A stretch of 64,000 nt of DNA from Auanema rhodensis (Eukaryota > Nematoda > Chromadorea > Rhabditida > Rhabditidae): contig OZ059896.1 in NCBI GenBank assembly GCA_964057225.1, positions 4,650,001 to 4,714,000 on the forward strand, given 5' to 3'. Each line of letters opens with the position of its first letter. Positions within the stretch are counted from its first letter, which is position 1. A program made the translations under genes and the position numbers. Below, piece by piece: positions 1-10,171 of this stretch. Under the pieces are notes generated by a model. It had not been told where the DNA came from and searched no databases. It was given only the letters and a program-made list of their open reading frames with translations.

Positions 1-55
1 GTCGATCTATGTTATCAGATTTGCGCTAGCTTAAAAATGCACCGAGATATCAACT

Positions 56-77
56 GATATAAGTTCACACTTATATC
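56..77. repeat. Perfect 8-bp inverted repeat GATATAAG / CTTATATC (representative copy)
   Basis: Arms at monomer 56-63 and 70-77 flank the 6-base spacer TTCACA. An overlapping inverted repeat, ATATCA (47-52) and TGATAT (55-60) with a 2-base spacer, shares bases 56-60, so only one of the two can form at once. Common variants modify both: T51 gives a T-G wobble in the second, T77 (D2 copies) gives a G-T wobble in the first, and T69 is in the loop. TATAAG occurs on both strands at this site. The repeat is conserved in nearly all copies; function is unknown. Confidence 0.8.
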
Positions 78-188
78 CTCGATTTTCACCCTGAAGAATT
101 AATTTTTTCGTTGAATAACATTGTCCATCGTTTTTGCCTCGAAAAAAGGAATCTAAAAACATCTACTTTTTGCTAAATTATTTTGAAA

Positions 189-200
189 TTTTTCGAAAAA
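189..200. repeat. 12-bp TTTTTCGAAAAA palindrome (representative copy)
   Basis: This perfect palindrome at monomer 189-200 is flanked by further A and T runs (AAA before, ATTTTT after), which makes an AT-rich near-palindrome of about 20 bp. It is present in all but one complete monomer in exact or near-exact form, with single changes at about 25800 and 26140 (tttttt-gaaaa) and near 32800 (atatttcg), and is removed by the deletion in the monomer at 62780. Such tracts tend to be rigid or bent and may affect nucleosome placement; that is inference. Confidence 0.75.
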
Positions 201-579
201 ATTTTTGTCAAAATGTTTTTGGAAGCAATTTTGAGTGTACATGGAAACTCAACATACACTAATGCATCATTTTTCAAACGATCATAACTAATTTTTGTGA
301 TGAGCGTTTCTCCATGTAGTATAGTGCATTCGATGCGGACTTTTAAGCTGCGTCGATCTATGTTATCAGATTTGCGCTAGCTTAAAAATGCACCGAGATA
401 TCAACTGATATAAGTTCACACTTATATCCTCGATTTTCACCCTGAAGAATTAATTTTTTCGTTGAATAACATTGTCCATCGTTTTTGCCTCAAAAAAAGG
501 AATCTAAAAACATCTACTTTTTGCGAAATTATTTTGAAATTTTTCGAAAAAATTTTGTCAAAATGTTTTTGGAAGCAAT

Positions 580-610
580 GTTGAGTGTACATGGAAACTC
601 AACATACACT
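580..610. repeat. Two competing inverted repeats at monomer 230-260 (representative G230 copy)
   Basis: GTTGAG (580-585) is complementary to CTCAAC (598-603), and AGTGTA (584-589) to TACACT (605-610). The arms overlap, so the two stems are alternatives. The T/G variant at monomer 230 sets the length of the first stem: G230 gives six pairs, T230 gives five. Apart from position 230 the segment is nearly invariant; 'aactgaac' in three copies (near 8320, 60920 and 61625) breaks the first stem. Confidence 0.7.
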
Positions 611-694
611 AATGCATCATTTTTCAAACGATCATAACTAATTTTTGTGATGAGCGTTTCTCCATGTAGTATAATGCATTCGATGCGGATTTTT

Positions 695-733
695 AAGCTG
701 CGTCGATCTGTGTTATCAGATTTGCGCTAGCTT
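695..733. repeat. Imperfect 39-nt hairpin across the monomer junction (representative copy)
   Basis: Monomer positions 345-351 plus 1-32 of the next copy can fold back. AAGCT pairs with AGCTT, GCG with CGC after a one-base bulge, and ATCTG with CAGAT, around the loop TGTTAT. The interior has two T-G wobbles and one C-T mismatch. That is 13 Watson-Crick pairs in this copy, which has G at positions 1 and 9. It recurs in nearly every monomer. Two common variants, T1 (after D and some other tails) and A9, each break one pair. Folding in the cell is an inference. Confidence 0.7.
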
Positions 734-1052
734 AAAAATGCACCGAGATATCAACTGATATAAGTTCACACTTATATCCTCGATTTTCACCCTGAAGAAT
801 TAATTTTTTCGTTGAATAACATTGCCCATCGTTTTTGCCTTGAAAGAAGGAATCTAAAAACATCTACTTTTTGCTAAATTATTTTGAAATTTTTCGAAAA
901 AATTTTTGTCAAAATGTTTTTGGAAGCAATTTTGAGTGTACATGGAAACTCAACATACACTAATGCATCATTTTTCAAACGATCATAACTAATTTTTGTA
1001 TTAAGCTTTTCTTAATGTAGTATAGTGCATTCGATGCGGACTTTTAAGCTGC

Positions 1053-2806
1053 GTCGATCTGTGTTATCAGATTTGCGCTAGCTTAAAAATGCACCGAGAT
1101 ATCAACTGATATAAGTTCACACTTATATCCTCGATTTTCACCCTGAAGAATTAATTTTTTCGTTGAATAACATTGTCCATCGTTTTTGCCTTGAAAGAAG
1201 GAATCTAAAAACATCTACTTTTTGCTAAATTATTTTGAAATTTTTCGAAAAAATTTTTGTCAAAATGTTTTTGGAAGCAATTTTGAGTGTACATGGAAAC
1301 TCAACATACACTAATGCATCATTTTTCAAACGATCATAACTAATTTTTGTATTAAGCTTTTCTTAATGTAGTATAGTGCATTCGATGCGGACTTTTAAGC
1401 TGCGTCGATCTGTGTTATCAGATTTGCGCTAGCTTAAAAATGCACCGAGATATCAACTGATATAAGTTCACACTTATATCCTCGATTTTCACCCTGAAGA
1501 ATTAATTTTTTCGTTGAATAACATTGTCCATCGTTTTTGCCTTGAAAGAAGGAATCTAAAAACATCTACTTTTTGCTAAATTATTTTGAAATTTTTCGAA
1601 AAAATTTTTGTCAAAATGTTTTTGGAAGCAATTTTGAGTGTACATGGAAACTCAACATACACTAATGCATCATTTTTCAAACGATCATAACTAATTTTTG
1701 TGATGAGCGTTTCTCCATGTAGTATAATGCATTCGATGCGGATTTTTAAGCTGCGTCGATCTGTGTTATCAGATTTGCGCTAGCTTAAAAATGCACCGAG
1801 ATATCAACTGATATAAGTTCACTCTTATATCCTCGATTTTCACCCTGAAGAATTAATTTTTTCGTTGAATAACATTGTCCATCGTTTTTGCCTTGAAAGA
1901 AGGAATCTAAAAACATCTACTTTTTGCTAAATTATTTTGAAATTTTTCGAAAAAATTTTTGTCAAAATGTTTTTGGAAGCAATGTTGAGTGTACATGGAA
2001 ACTCAACATACACTAATGCATCATTTTTCAAACGATCATAACTAATTTTTGTATTAAGCTTTTCTCAATGTAATATAGTGCATTCGATGCGGTTTTTTAA
2101 GCTGCGTCGATCTGTGTTATCAGATTTGCGCTAGCTTAAAAATGCACCGAGATATTAACTGATATAAGTTCACACTTATATCCTCGATTTTCACCCTGAA
2201 GAATTAATTTTTTCGTTGAATAACATTGTCCATCGTTTTTGCCTCAAAAAAAGGAATCTAAAAACATCTACTTTTTGCGAAATTATTTTGAAATTTTTCG
2301 AAAAAATTTTGTCAAAATGTTTTTGGAAGCAATGTTGAGTGTACATGGAAACTCAACATACACTAATGCATCATTTTTCAAACGATCATAACTAATTTTT
2401 GTGATGAGCGTTTCTCCATGTAGTATAATGCATTCGATGCGGATTTTTAAGCTGCGTCGATCTGTGTTATCAGATTTGCGCTAGCTTAAAAATGCACCGA
2501 GATATCAACTGATATAAGTTCACACTTATATCCTCGATTTTCACCCTGAAGAATTAATTTTTTCGTTGAATAACATTGCCCATCGTTTTTGCCTTGAAAG
2601 AAGGAATCTAAAAACATCTACTTTTTGCTAAATTATTTTGAAATTTTTCGAAAAAATTTTTGTCAAAATGTTTTTGGAAGCAATTTTGAGTGTACATGGA
2701 AACTCAACATACACTAATGCATCATTTTTCAAACGATCATAACTAATTTTTGTATTAAGCTTTTCTTAATGTAGTATAGTGCATTCGATGCGGACTTTTA
2801 AGCTGC
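1053..2806 (+). repeat. Higher-order repeat, 5-mer copy 1 (A-B-E-B-A), 1754 bp
   Basis: Monomers start at 1053 (A), 1404 (B tail on a T174 body), 1755 (E, with T69), 2106 (B, G174 and four Ts) and 2456 (A, with C124). The order and the private variants recur in the next 1754 bp, so the repeat unit at this scale is five monomers. Confidence 0.9.
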
Positions 2807-4560
2807 GTCGATCTGTGTTATCAGATTTGCGCTAGCTTAAAAATGCACCGAGATATCAACTGATATAAGTTCACACTTATATCCTCGATTTTCACCCTGA
2901 AGAATTAATTTTTTCGTTGAATAACATTGTCCATCGTTTTTGCCTTGAAAAAAGGAATCTAAAAACATCTACTTTTTGCTAAATTATTTTGAAATTTTTC
3001 GAAAAAATTTTTGTCAAAATGTTTTTGGAAGCAATTTTGAGTGTACATGGAAACTCAACATACACTAATGCATCATTTTTCAAACGATCATAACTAATTT
3101 TTGTATTAAGCTTTTCTCAATGTAGTATAGTGCATTCGATGCGGACTTTTAAGCTGCGTCGATCTGTGTTATCAGATTTGCGCTAGCTTAAAAATGCACC
3201 GAGATATCAACTGATATAAGTTCACACTTATATCCTCGATTTTCACCCTGAAGAATTAATTTTTTCGTTGAATAACATTGTCCATCGTTTTTGCCTTGAA
3301 AGAAGGAATCTAAAAACATCTACTTTTTGCTAAATTATTTTGAAATTTTTCGAAAAAATTTTTGTCAAAATGTTTTTGGAAGCAATTTTGAGTGTACATG
3401 GAAACTCAACATACACTAATGCATCATTTTTCAAACGATCATAACTAATTTTTGTGATGAGCGTTTCTCCATGTAGTATAATGCATTCGATGCGGATTTT
3501 TAAGCTGCGTCGATCTGTGTTATCAGATTTGCGCTAGCTTAAAAATGCACCGAGATATCAACTGATATAAGTTCACTCTTATATCCTCGATTTTCACCCT
3601 GAAGAATTAATTTTTTCGTTGAATAACATTGTCCATCGTTTTTGCCTTGAAAGAAGGAATCTAAAAACATCTACTTTTTGCTAAATTATTTTGAAATTTT
3701 TCGAAAAAATTTTTGTCAAAATGTTTTTGGAAGCAATGTTGAGTGTACATGGAAACTCAACATACACTAATGCATCATTTTTCAAACGATCATAACTAAT
3801 TTTTGTATTAAGCTTTTCTCAATGTAATATAGTGCATTCGATGCGGTTTTTTAAGCTGCGTCGATCTGTGTTATCAGATTTGCGCTAGCTTAAAAATGCA
3901 CCGAGATATTAACTGATATAAGTTCACACTTATATCCTCGATTTTCACCCTGAAGAATTAATTTTTTCGTTGAATAACATTGTCCATCGTTTTTGCCTCA
4001 AAAAAAGGAATCTAAAAACATCTACTTTTTGCGAAATTATTTTGAAATTTTTCGAAAAAATTTTGTCAAAATGTTTTTGGAAGCAATGTTGAGTGTACAT
4101 GGAAACTCAACATACACTAATGCATCATTTTTCAAACGATCATAACTAATTTTTGTGATGAGCGTTTCTCCATGTAGTATAATGCATTCGATGCGGATTT
4201 TTAAGCTGCGTCGATCTGTGTTATCAGATTTGCGCTAGCTTAAAAATGCACCGAGATATCAACTGATATAAGTTCACACTTATATCCTCGATTTTCACCC
4301 TGAAGAATTAATTTTTTCGTTGAATAACATTGCCCATCGTTTTTGCCTTGAAAGAAGGAATCTAAAAACATCTACTTTTTGCTAAATTATTTTGAAATTT
4401 TTCGAAAAAATTTTTGTCAAAATGTTTTTGGAAGAAATTTTGAGTGTACATGGAAACTCAACATACACTAATGCATCATTTTTCAAACGATCATAACTAA
4501 TTTTTGTATTAAGCTTTTCTTAATGTAGTATAGTGCATTCGATGCGGACTTTTAAGCTGC
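2807..4560 (+). repeat. Higher-order repeat, 5-mer copy 2 (A-B-E-B-A), 1754 bp
   Basis: Monomers start at 2807, 3158, 3509, 3860 and 4210. They match the preceding copy in order, including T69 in the E monomer (cactctta) and C124 in the last A monomer. Visible differences are few: the first monomer has 'gaaaaaagg' and 'tctcaatgtag' rather than 'gaaagaagg' and 'tcttaatgtag', and the last reads 'gaagaaat' for 'gaagcaat'. This indicates a recent tandem duplication. Confidence 0.9.
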
Positions 4561-6314
4561 GTCGATCTGTGTTATCAGATTTGCGCTAGCTTAAAAATGC
4601 ACCGAGATATCAACTGATATAAGTTCACACTTATATCCTCGATTTTCACCCTGAAGAATTAATTTTTTCGTTGAATAACATTGTCCATCGTTTTTGCCTT
4701 GAAAGAAGGAATCTAAAAACATCTACTTTTTGCTAAATTATTTTGAAATTTTTCGAAAAAATTTTTGTCAAAATGTTTTTGGAAGCAATTTTGAGTGTAC
4801 ATGGAAACTCAACATACACTAATGCATTATTTTTCAAACAATCATAACTAATTTTTGTATTAAGTATTCCTCAATGTAATATAGTGCATTCGATGCGGAT
4901 TTTTAAGCTGCGTCGATCTGTGTTATCAGATTTGCGCTAGCTTAAAAATGCACCGAGATATCAACTGATATAAGTTCACACTTATATCCTCGATTTTCAC
5001 CCTGAAGAATTAATTTTTTCGTTGAATAACATTGTCCATCGTTTTTGCCTTGAAAAAAGGAATCTAAAAACATCTACGTTTTGCTAAATTATTTTGAAAT
5101 TTTTCGAAAAAATTTTTGTCAAAATGTTTTTGGAAGCAATTTTGAGTGTACATGGAAACTCAACATACACTAATGCATCATTTTTCAAACGATCATAACT
5201 AATTTTTGTATTGAGCGTTTCTTAATGTATTATAGTGCATTCGATGCGGATTTTTAAGCTGCTTCGATCTGTGTTATCAGATTTGCGCTAGCTTAAAAAT
5301 GCACCGAGATATCAACTGATATAAGTTCACACTTATATCCTCGATTTTCACCCTGAAGAATTAATTTTTTCGTTGAATAACATTGTCCATCGTTTTTGCC
5401 TCGAAAAAAGGAATCTAAAAACATCTACTTTTTGCTAAATTATTTTGAAATTTTTCGAAAAAATTTTTGTCAAAATGTTTTTGGAAGCAATTTTGAGTGT
5501 ACATGGAAACTCAACATACACTAATGCATCATTTTTCAAACGATCATAACTAATTTTTGTATTAAGCTTTTCTTAATGTAGTATAGTGCATTCGATGCGG
5601 ACTTTTAAGCTGCGTCGATCTATGTTATCAGATTTGCGCTAGCTTAAAAATGCACCGAGATATTAACTGATATAAGTTCACACTTATATCCTCGATTTTC
5701 ACCCTGAAGAATTAATTTTTTCGTTGAATAACATTGTCCATCGTTTTTGCCTCAAAAAAAAGAATCTAAAAACATCTACTTTTTGCGAAATTATTCTGAA
5801 ATTTTTCGAAAAAATTTTGTCAAAATGTTTTTGGAAGCAATGTTGAGTGTACATGGAAACTCAACATACACTAATGCATCATTTTTCAAACGATCATAAC
5901 TAATTTTTGTGATGAGCGTTTCTCCATGTAGTATAATGCATTCGATGCGGATTTTTAAGCTGCGTCGATCTGTGTTATCAGATTTGCGCTAGCTTAAAAA
6001 TGCACCGAGATATCAACTGATAAAAGTTCACTCTTATATCCTCGATTTTCACCCTGAAGAATTAATTTTTTCGTTGAATAACATTGTCCATCGTTTTTGC
6101 CTTGAAAGAAGGAATCTAAAAACATCTACTTTTTGCTAAATTATTTTGAAATTTTTCGAAAAAATTTTTGTCAAAATGTTTTTGGAAGCAATGTTGAGTG
6201 TACATGGAAACTCAACATACACTAATGCATCATTTTTCAAACGATCATAACTAATTTTTGTATTAAGCTTTTCTCAATGTAATATAGTGCATTCGATGCG
6301 GTTTTTTAAGCTGC
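4561..6314 (+). repeat. Second 5-mer type, copy 1 (C-D-A-B-E), 1754 bp
   Basis: Monomers start at 4561 (C-like, tail 'taagtattcctc'), 4912 (D), 5263 (A, first base T after 'gctgc'), 5614 (B, C183 'attctga', four Ts) and 5964 (E, 'gataaaag' and T69). The 'gataaaag' change in the E monomer is also in the next copy at the same place, so it is a derived marker of this 5-mer. Confidence 0.9.
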
Positions 6315-8068
6315 GTCGATCTGTGTTATCAGATTTGCGCTAGCTTAAAAATGCACCGAGATATTAACTTATATAAGTTCACACTTATATCCTCGATTTT
6401 CACCCTGAAGAATTAATTTTTTCGTTGAATAACATTGTCCATCGTTTTTGCCTTGAAAGAAGGAATCTAAAAACATCTACTTTTTGCTAAATTATTTTGA
6501 AATTTTTCGAAAAAATTTTTGTCAAAATGTTTTTGGAAGCAATTTTGAGTGTACATGGAAACTCAACATACACTAATGCATCATTTTTCAAACAATCATA
6601 ACTAATTTTTGTATTAAGCTTTCCTCAATGTAATATAGTGCATTCGATGCGGATTTTTAAGCTGCGTCGATCTGTGTTATCAGATTTGCGCTAGCTTAAA
6701 AATGCACCGAGATATCAACTGATATAAGTTCACACTTATATCCTCGATTTTCACCCTGAAGAATTAATTTTTTCGTTGAATAACATTGTCCATCGTTTTT
6801 GCCTTGAAAAAAGGAATCTAAAAACATCTACTTTTTGCTAAATTATTTTGAAATTTTTCGAAAAAATTTTTGTCAAAATGTTTTTGGAAGCAATTTTGAG
6901 TGTACATGGAAACTCAACATACACTAATGCATCATTTTTCAAACGATCATAACTAATTTTTGTATTGAGCGTTTCTTAATGTATTATAGTGCATTCGATG
7001 CGGATTTTTAAGCTGCTTCGATCTGTGTTATCAGATTTGCGCTAGCTTAAAAATGCACCGAGATATCAACTGATATAAGTTCACACTTATATCCTCGATT
7101 TTCACCCTGAAGAATTAATTTTTTCGTTGAATAACATTGTCCATCGTTTTTGCCTCGAAAAAAGGAATCTAAAAACATCTACTTTTTGCTAAATTATTTT
7201 GAAATTTTTCGAAAAAATTTTTGTCAAAATGTTTTTGGAAGCAATTTTGAGTGTACATGGAAACTCAACATACACTAATGCATCATTTTTCAAACGATCA
7301 TAACTAATTTTTGTATTAAGCTTTTCTTAATGTAGTATAGTGCATTCGATGCGGACTTTTAAGCTGCGTCGATCTATGTTATCAGATTTGCGCTAGCTTA
7401 AAAATGCACCGAGATATTAACTGATATAAGTTCACACTTATATCCTCGATTTTCACCCTGAAGAATTAATTTTTTCGTTGAATAACATTGTCCATCGTTT
7501 TTGCCTCAAAAAAAGGAATCTAAAAACATCTACTTTTTGCGAAATTATTCTGAAATTTTTCGAAAAAATTTTGTCAAAATGTTTTTGGAAGCAATGTTGA
7601 GTGTACATGGAAACTCAACATACACTAATGCATCATTTTTCAAACGATCATAACTAATTTTTGTGATGAGCGTTTCTCCATGTAGTATAATGCATTCGAT
7701 GCGGATTTTTAAGCTGCGTCGATCTGTGTTATCAGATTTGCGCTAGCTTAAAAATGCACCGAGATATCAACTGATAAAAGTTCACTCTTATATCCTCGAT
7801 TTTCACCCTGAAGAATTAATTTTTTCGTTGAATAACATTGTCCATCGTTTTTGCCTTGAAAGAAGGAATCTAAAAACATCTACTTTTTGCTAAATTATTT
7901 TGAAATTTTTCGAAAAAATTTTTGTCAAAATGTTTTTGGAAGCAATGTTGAGTGTACATGGAAACTCAACATACACTAATGCATCATTTTTCAAACGATC
8001 ATAACTAATTTTTGTATTAAGCTTTTCTCAATGTTATATAGTGCATTCGATGCGGTTTTTTAAGCTGC
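6315..8068 (+). repeat. Second 5-mer type, copy 2 (C-D-A-B-E), 1754 bp
   Basis: Monomers start at 6315, 6666, 7017, 7368 and 7718. It shares with the previous copy C183 in the B monomer and 'gataaaag' plus T69 in the E monomer. The E tail here reads 'aatgttatatag', where the usual form is 'aatgtaatatag'. Confidence 0.9.
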
Positions 8069-8418
8069 GTCGATCTGTGTTATCAGATTTGCGCTAGCTT
8101 AAAAATGCACCGAGATATTAACTGATATAAGTTCACACTTATATCCTCGATTTTCACCCTGAAGAATTAATTTTTTCGTTGAATAACATTGTCCATCGTT
8201 TTTGCCTCAAAAAAAGGAATCTAAAAACATCTACTTTTTGCGAAATTATTTTGAAATTTTTCGAAAAAATTTTGTCAAAATGTTTTTGGAAGCAATGTTG
8301 AGTGTACATGGAAACTGAACATACACTAATGCATCATTTTTCAAACGATCATAACTAATTTTTGTGATGAGCGTTTCTCCATGTAGTATAATGCATTCGA
8401 TGCGGATTTTTAAGCTGC
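8069..8418 (+). repeat. Extra B monomer inserted in the 5-mer register
   Basis: This single 350-bp monomer with the full B set (T51, CA140-141, G174, four Ts, G230) lies between the second and third C-D-A units. It shifts the D-to-D spacing from 1754 to 2104 bp. It reads 'aactgaac' where nearly all copies read 'aactcaac'. Unequal exchange by one monomer explains it. Confidence 0.8.
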
Positions 8419-10171
8419 GTCGATCTGTGTTATCAGATTTGCGCTAGCTTAAAAATGCACCGAGATATCAACTGATATAAGTTCACACTTATATCCTCGA
8501 TTTTCACCCTGAAGAATTAATTTTTTCGTTGAATAACATTGTCCATCGTTTTTGCCTTGAAAGAAGGAATCTAAAAACATCTACTTTTTGCTAAATTATT
8601 TTGAAATTTTTCGAAAAAATTTTTGTCAAAATGTTTTTGGAAGCAATTTTGAGTGTACATGGAAACTCAACATACACTAATGCATCATTTTTCAAACAAT
8701 CATAACTAATTTTTGTATTAAGCTTTTCTCAATAAAATATAGTGCATTCGATGCGGATTTTTAAGCTGCGTCGATCTGTGTTATCAGATTTGCGCTAGCT
8801 TAAAAATGCACCGAGATATCAACTGATATAAGTTCACACTTATATCCTCGATTTTCACCCTGAAGAATTAATTTCTTCGTTGAATAACATTGTCCATCGT
8901 TTTTGCCTTGAAAAAAGGAATCTAAAAACATCTACTTTTTGCTAAATTATTTTGAAATTTTTCGAAAAAATTTTTGTCAAAATGTTTTTGGAAGCAATTT
9001 TGAGTGTACATGGAAACTCAACATACACTAATGCATCATTTTTCAAACGATCATAACTAATTTTTGTATTGAGCGTTTCTTAATGTATTATAGTGCATTC
9101 GATGCGGATTTTTAAGCTGCTTCGATCTGTGTTATCAGATTTGCGCTAGCTTAAAAATGCACCGAGATATCAACTGATATAAGTTCACACCTATATCCTC
9201 GATTTTCACCCTGAAGAATTAATTTTTTCGTTGAATAACATTGTCCATCGTTTTTGCCTCGAAAAAAGGAATCTAAAAACATCTACTTTTTGCTAAATTA
9301 TTTTGAAATTTTTCGAAAAAATTTTTGTCAAAATGTTTTTGGAAGCAATTTTGAGTGTACATGGAAACTCAACATACACTAATGCATCATTTTTCAAACG
9401 ATCATAACTAATTTTTGTATTAAGCTTTTCTTAATGTAGTATAGTGCATTCGATGCGGACTTTTAAGCTGCGTCGATCTATGTTATCAGATTTGCGCTAG
9501 CTTAAAAATGCACCGAGATATTAACTGATATAAGTTCACACTTATATCCTCGATTTTCACCCTGAAGAATTAATTTTTTCGTTGAATAACATTGTCCATC
9601 GTTTTTGCCTCAAAAAAAGGAATCTAAAAACATCTACTTTTTGCGAAATTATTCTGAAATTTTTCGAAAAAATTTTGTCAAAATGTTTTTGGAAGCAATG
9701 TTGAGTGTACATGGAAACTCAACATACACTAATGCATCATTTTTCAAACGATCATAACTAATTTTTGTATTAAGCTTTTCTCAATGTAATATAGTGCATT
9801 CGATGCGGTTTTTTAAGCTGCGTCGATCTGTACTATCAGATTTGCGCTAGCTTGAAAATGCACCGAGATATGAACTGATATAAGTTCACACTTATATCCT
9901 CGATTTTCACCCTGAAGAATTAATTTTTTCGTTGAATAACATTGTCCATCGTTTTTGCCTCAAAAAAAGGAATCTAAAAACATCTACTTTTTGCGAAATT
10001 ATTCTGAAATTTTTCGAAAAAATTTTGTCAAAATGTTTTTGGAAGCAATGTTGAGTGTACATGGAAACTCAACATACACTAATGCATCATTTTTCAAACG
10101 ATCATAACTAATTTTTGTATTAAGCTTTTCTCAATGTAATATAGTGCATTCGATGCGGTTTTTTAAGCTGC
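8419..10171 (+). repeat. Degenerate third C-D-A unit followed by two B-body/E-tail monomers
   Basis: Monomers start at 8419 (C-like; 'aataaaatatag' in the tail), 8770 (D; 'tttcttcg' for 'ttttttcg' near 104-110), 9121 (A), 9472 and 9822. The last two have a G174 four-T body with C183 but an E tail, so they are body/tail recombinants and a local one-monomer duplication. The copy at 9822 has three private changes within its first 52 bases (tactatc, cttgaaaa, atatgaac). Confidence 0.85.

Larger units (their letters stand above)
1..351 (+). repeat. Reference monomer (M1) used for internal numbering
   Basis: This copy defines the monomer coordinates used in all entries. Landmarks: gctagc palindrome at 25-30; overlapping inverted repeats at 47-77; T-run 103-108; catcgttttt at 127-136; a purine-rich stretch at 141-150; TTTTTCGAAAAA palindrome at 189-200; tgtaca palindrome 236-241; atgcat palindrome 262-267; variable tail 299-343; gcat/atgc short inverted repeat 326-336. 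G+C is 112/351 (31.9%). Frequent variant sites: 9 (A/G), 51 (C/T), 69 (A/T), 124 (T/C), 140-141 (CG/TG/CA), 145 (A/G), 174 (T/G), the T-run at 202-206 (5 or 4), 230 (T/G), 280 (G/A) and most of 299-322. M1 itself has a B-like front of the tail (gatgagc) but A-like 'atagtgc' and 'ggactt', so it is a mosaic. Confidence 0.95.
1..1052 (+). repeat. Satellite segment M1-M3 (B/A hybrid, B, A)
   Basis: Monomers start at 1, 352 and 702. M2 (350 bp) has the linked set CA at 140-141, G174, four Ts and G230. M3 carries C124 (gcccat) and tail A. M2-M3 match the last two monomers of the 5-mer that follows (M7-M8 and M12-M13), so this is probably the truncated end of one more copy of that higher-order repeat. 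Confidence 0.85.

Noticed and set aside
328-336. Pol III B-box-like element (ATTCGATGC)
   Set aside because: It matches eight of nine loose consensus positions but lacks the leading G, and there is no convincing A box upstream. A match at this level is expected by chance in 351 bp.
328-341. CENP-B box (TTCG....A..CGGG) in the monomer
   Set aside because: TTCG occurs at 193-195 and 330-332 areas, but neither is followed by the required A and CGGG at the right spacing, and the reverse strand has no match either.
1-351. The 351-bp monomer as an ancient dimer of a ~175-bp unit
   Set aside because: Parts near 96-114 and 286-303 look alike (both contain taatttttt- and gttga/gatga-like strings), but the two halves do not align over any length beyond what A/T-rich sequence gives by chance.
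8731-8736. AATAAA polyadenylation signal
   Set aside because: It arises from private changes in one monomer tail (aataaaatatag for the usual aatgtaatatag), with no gene upstream.
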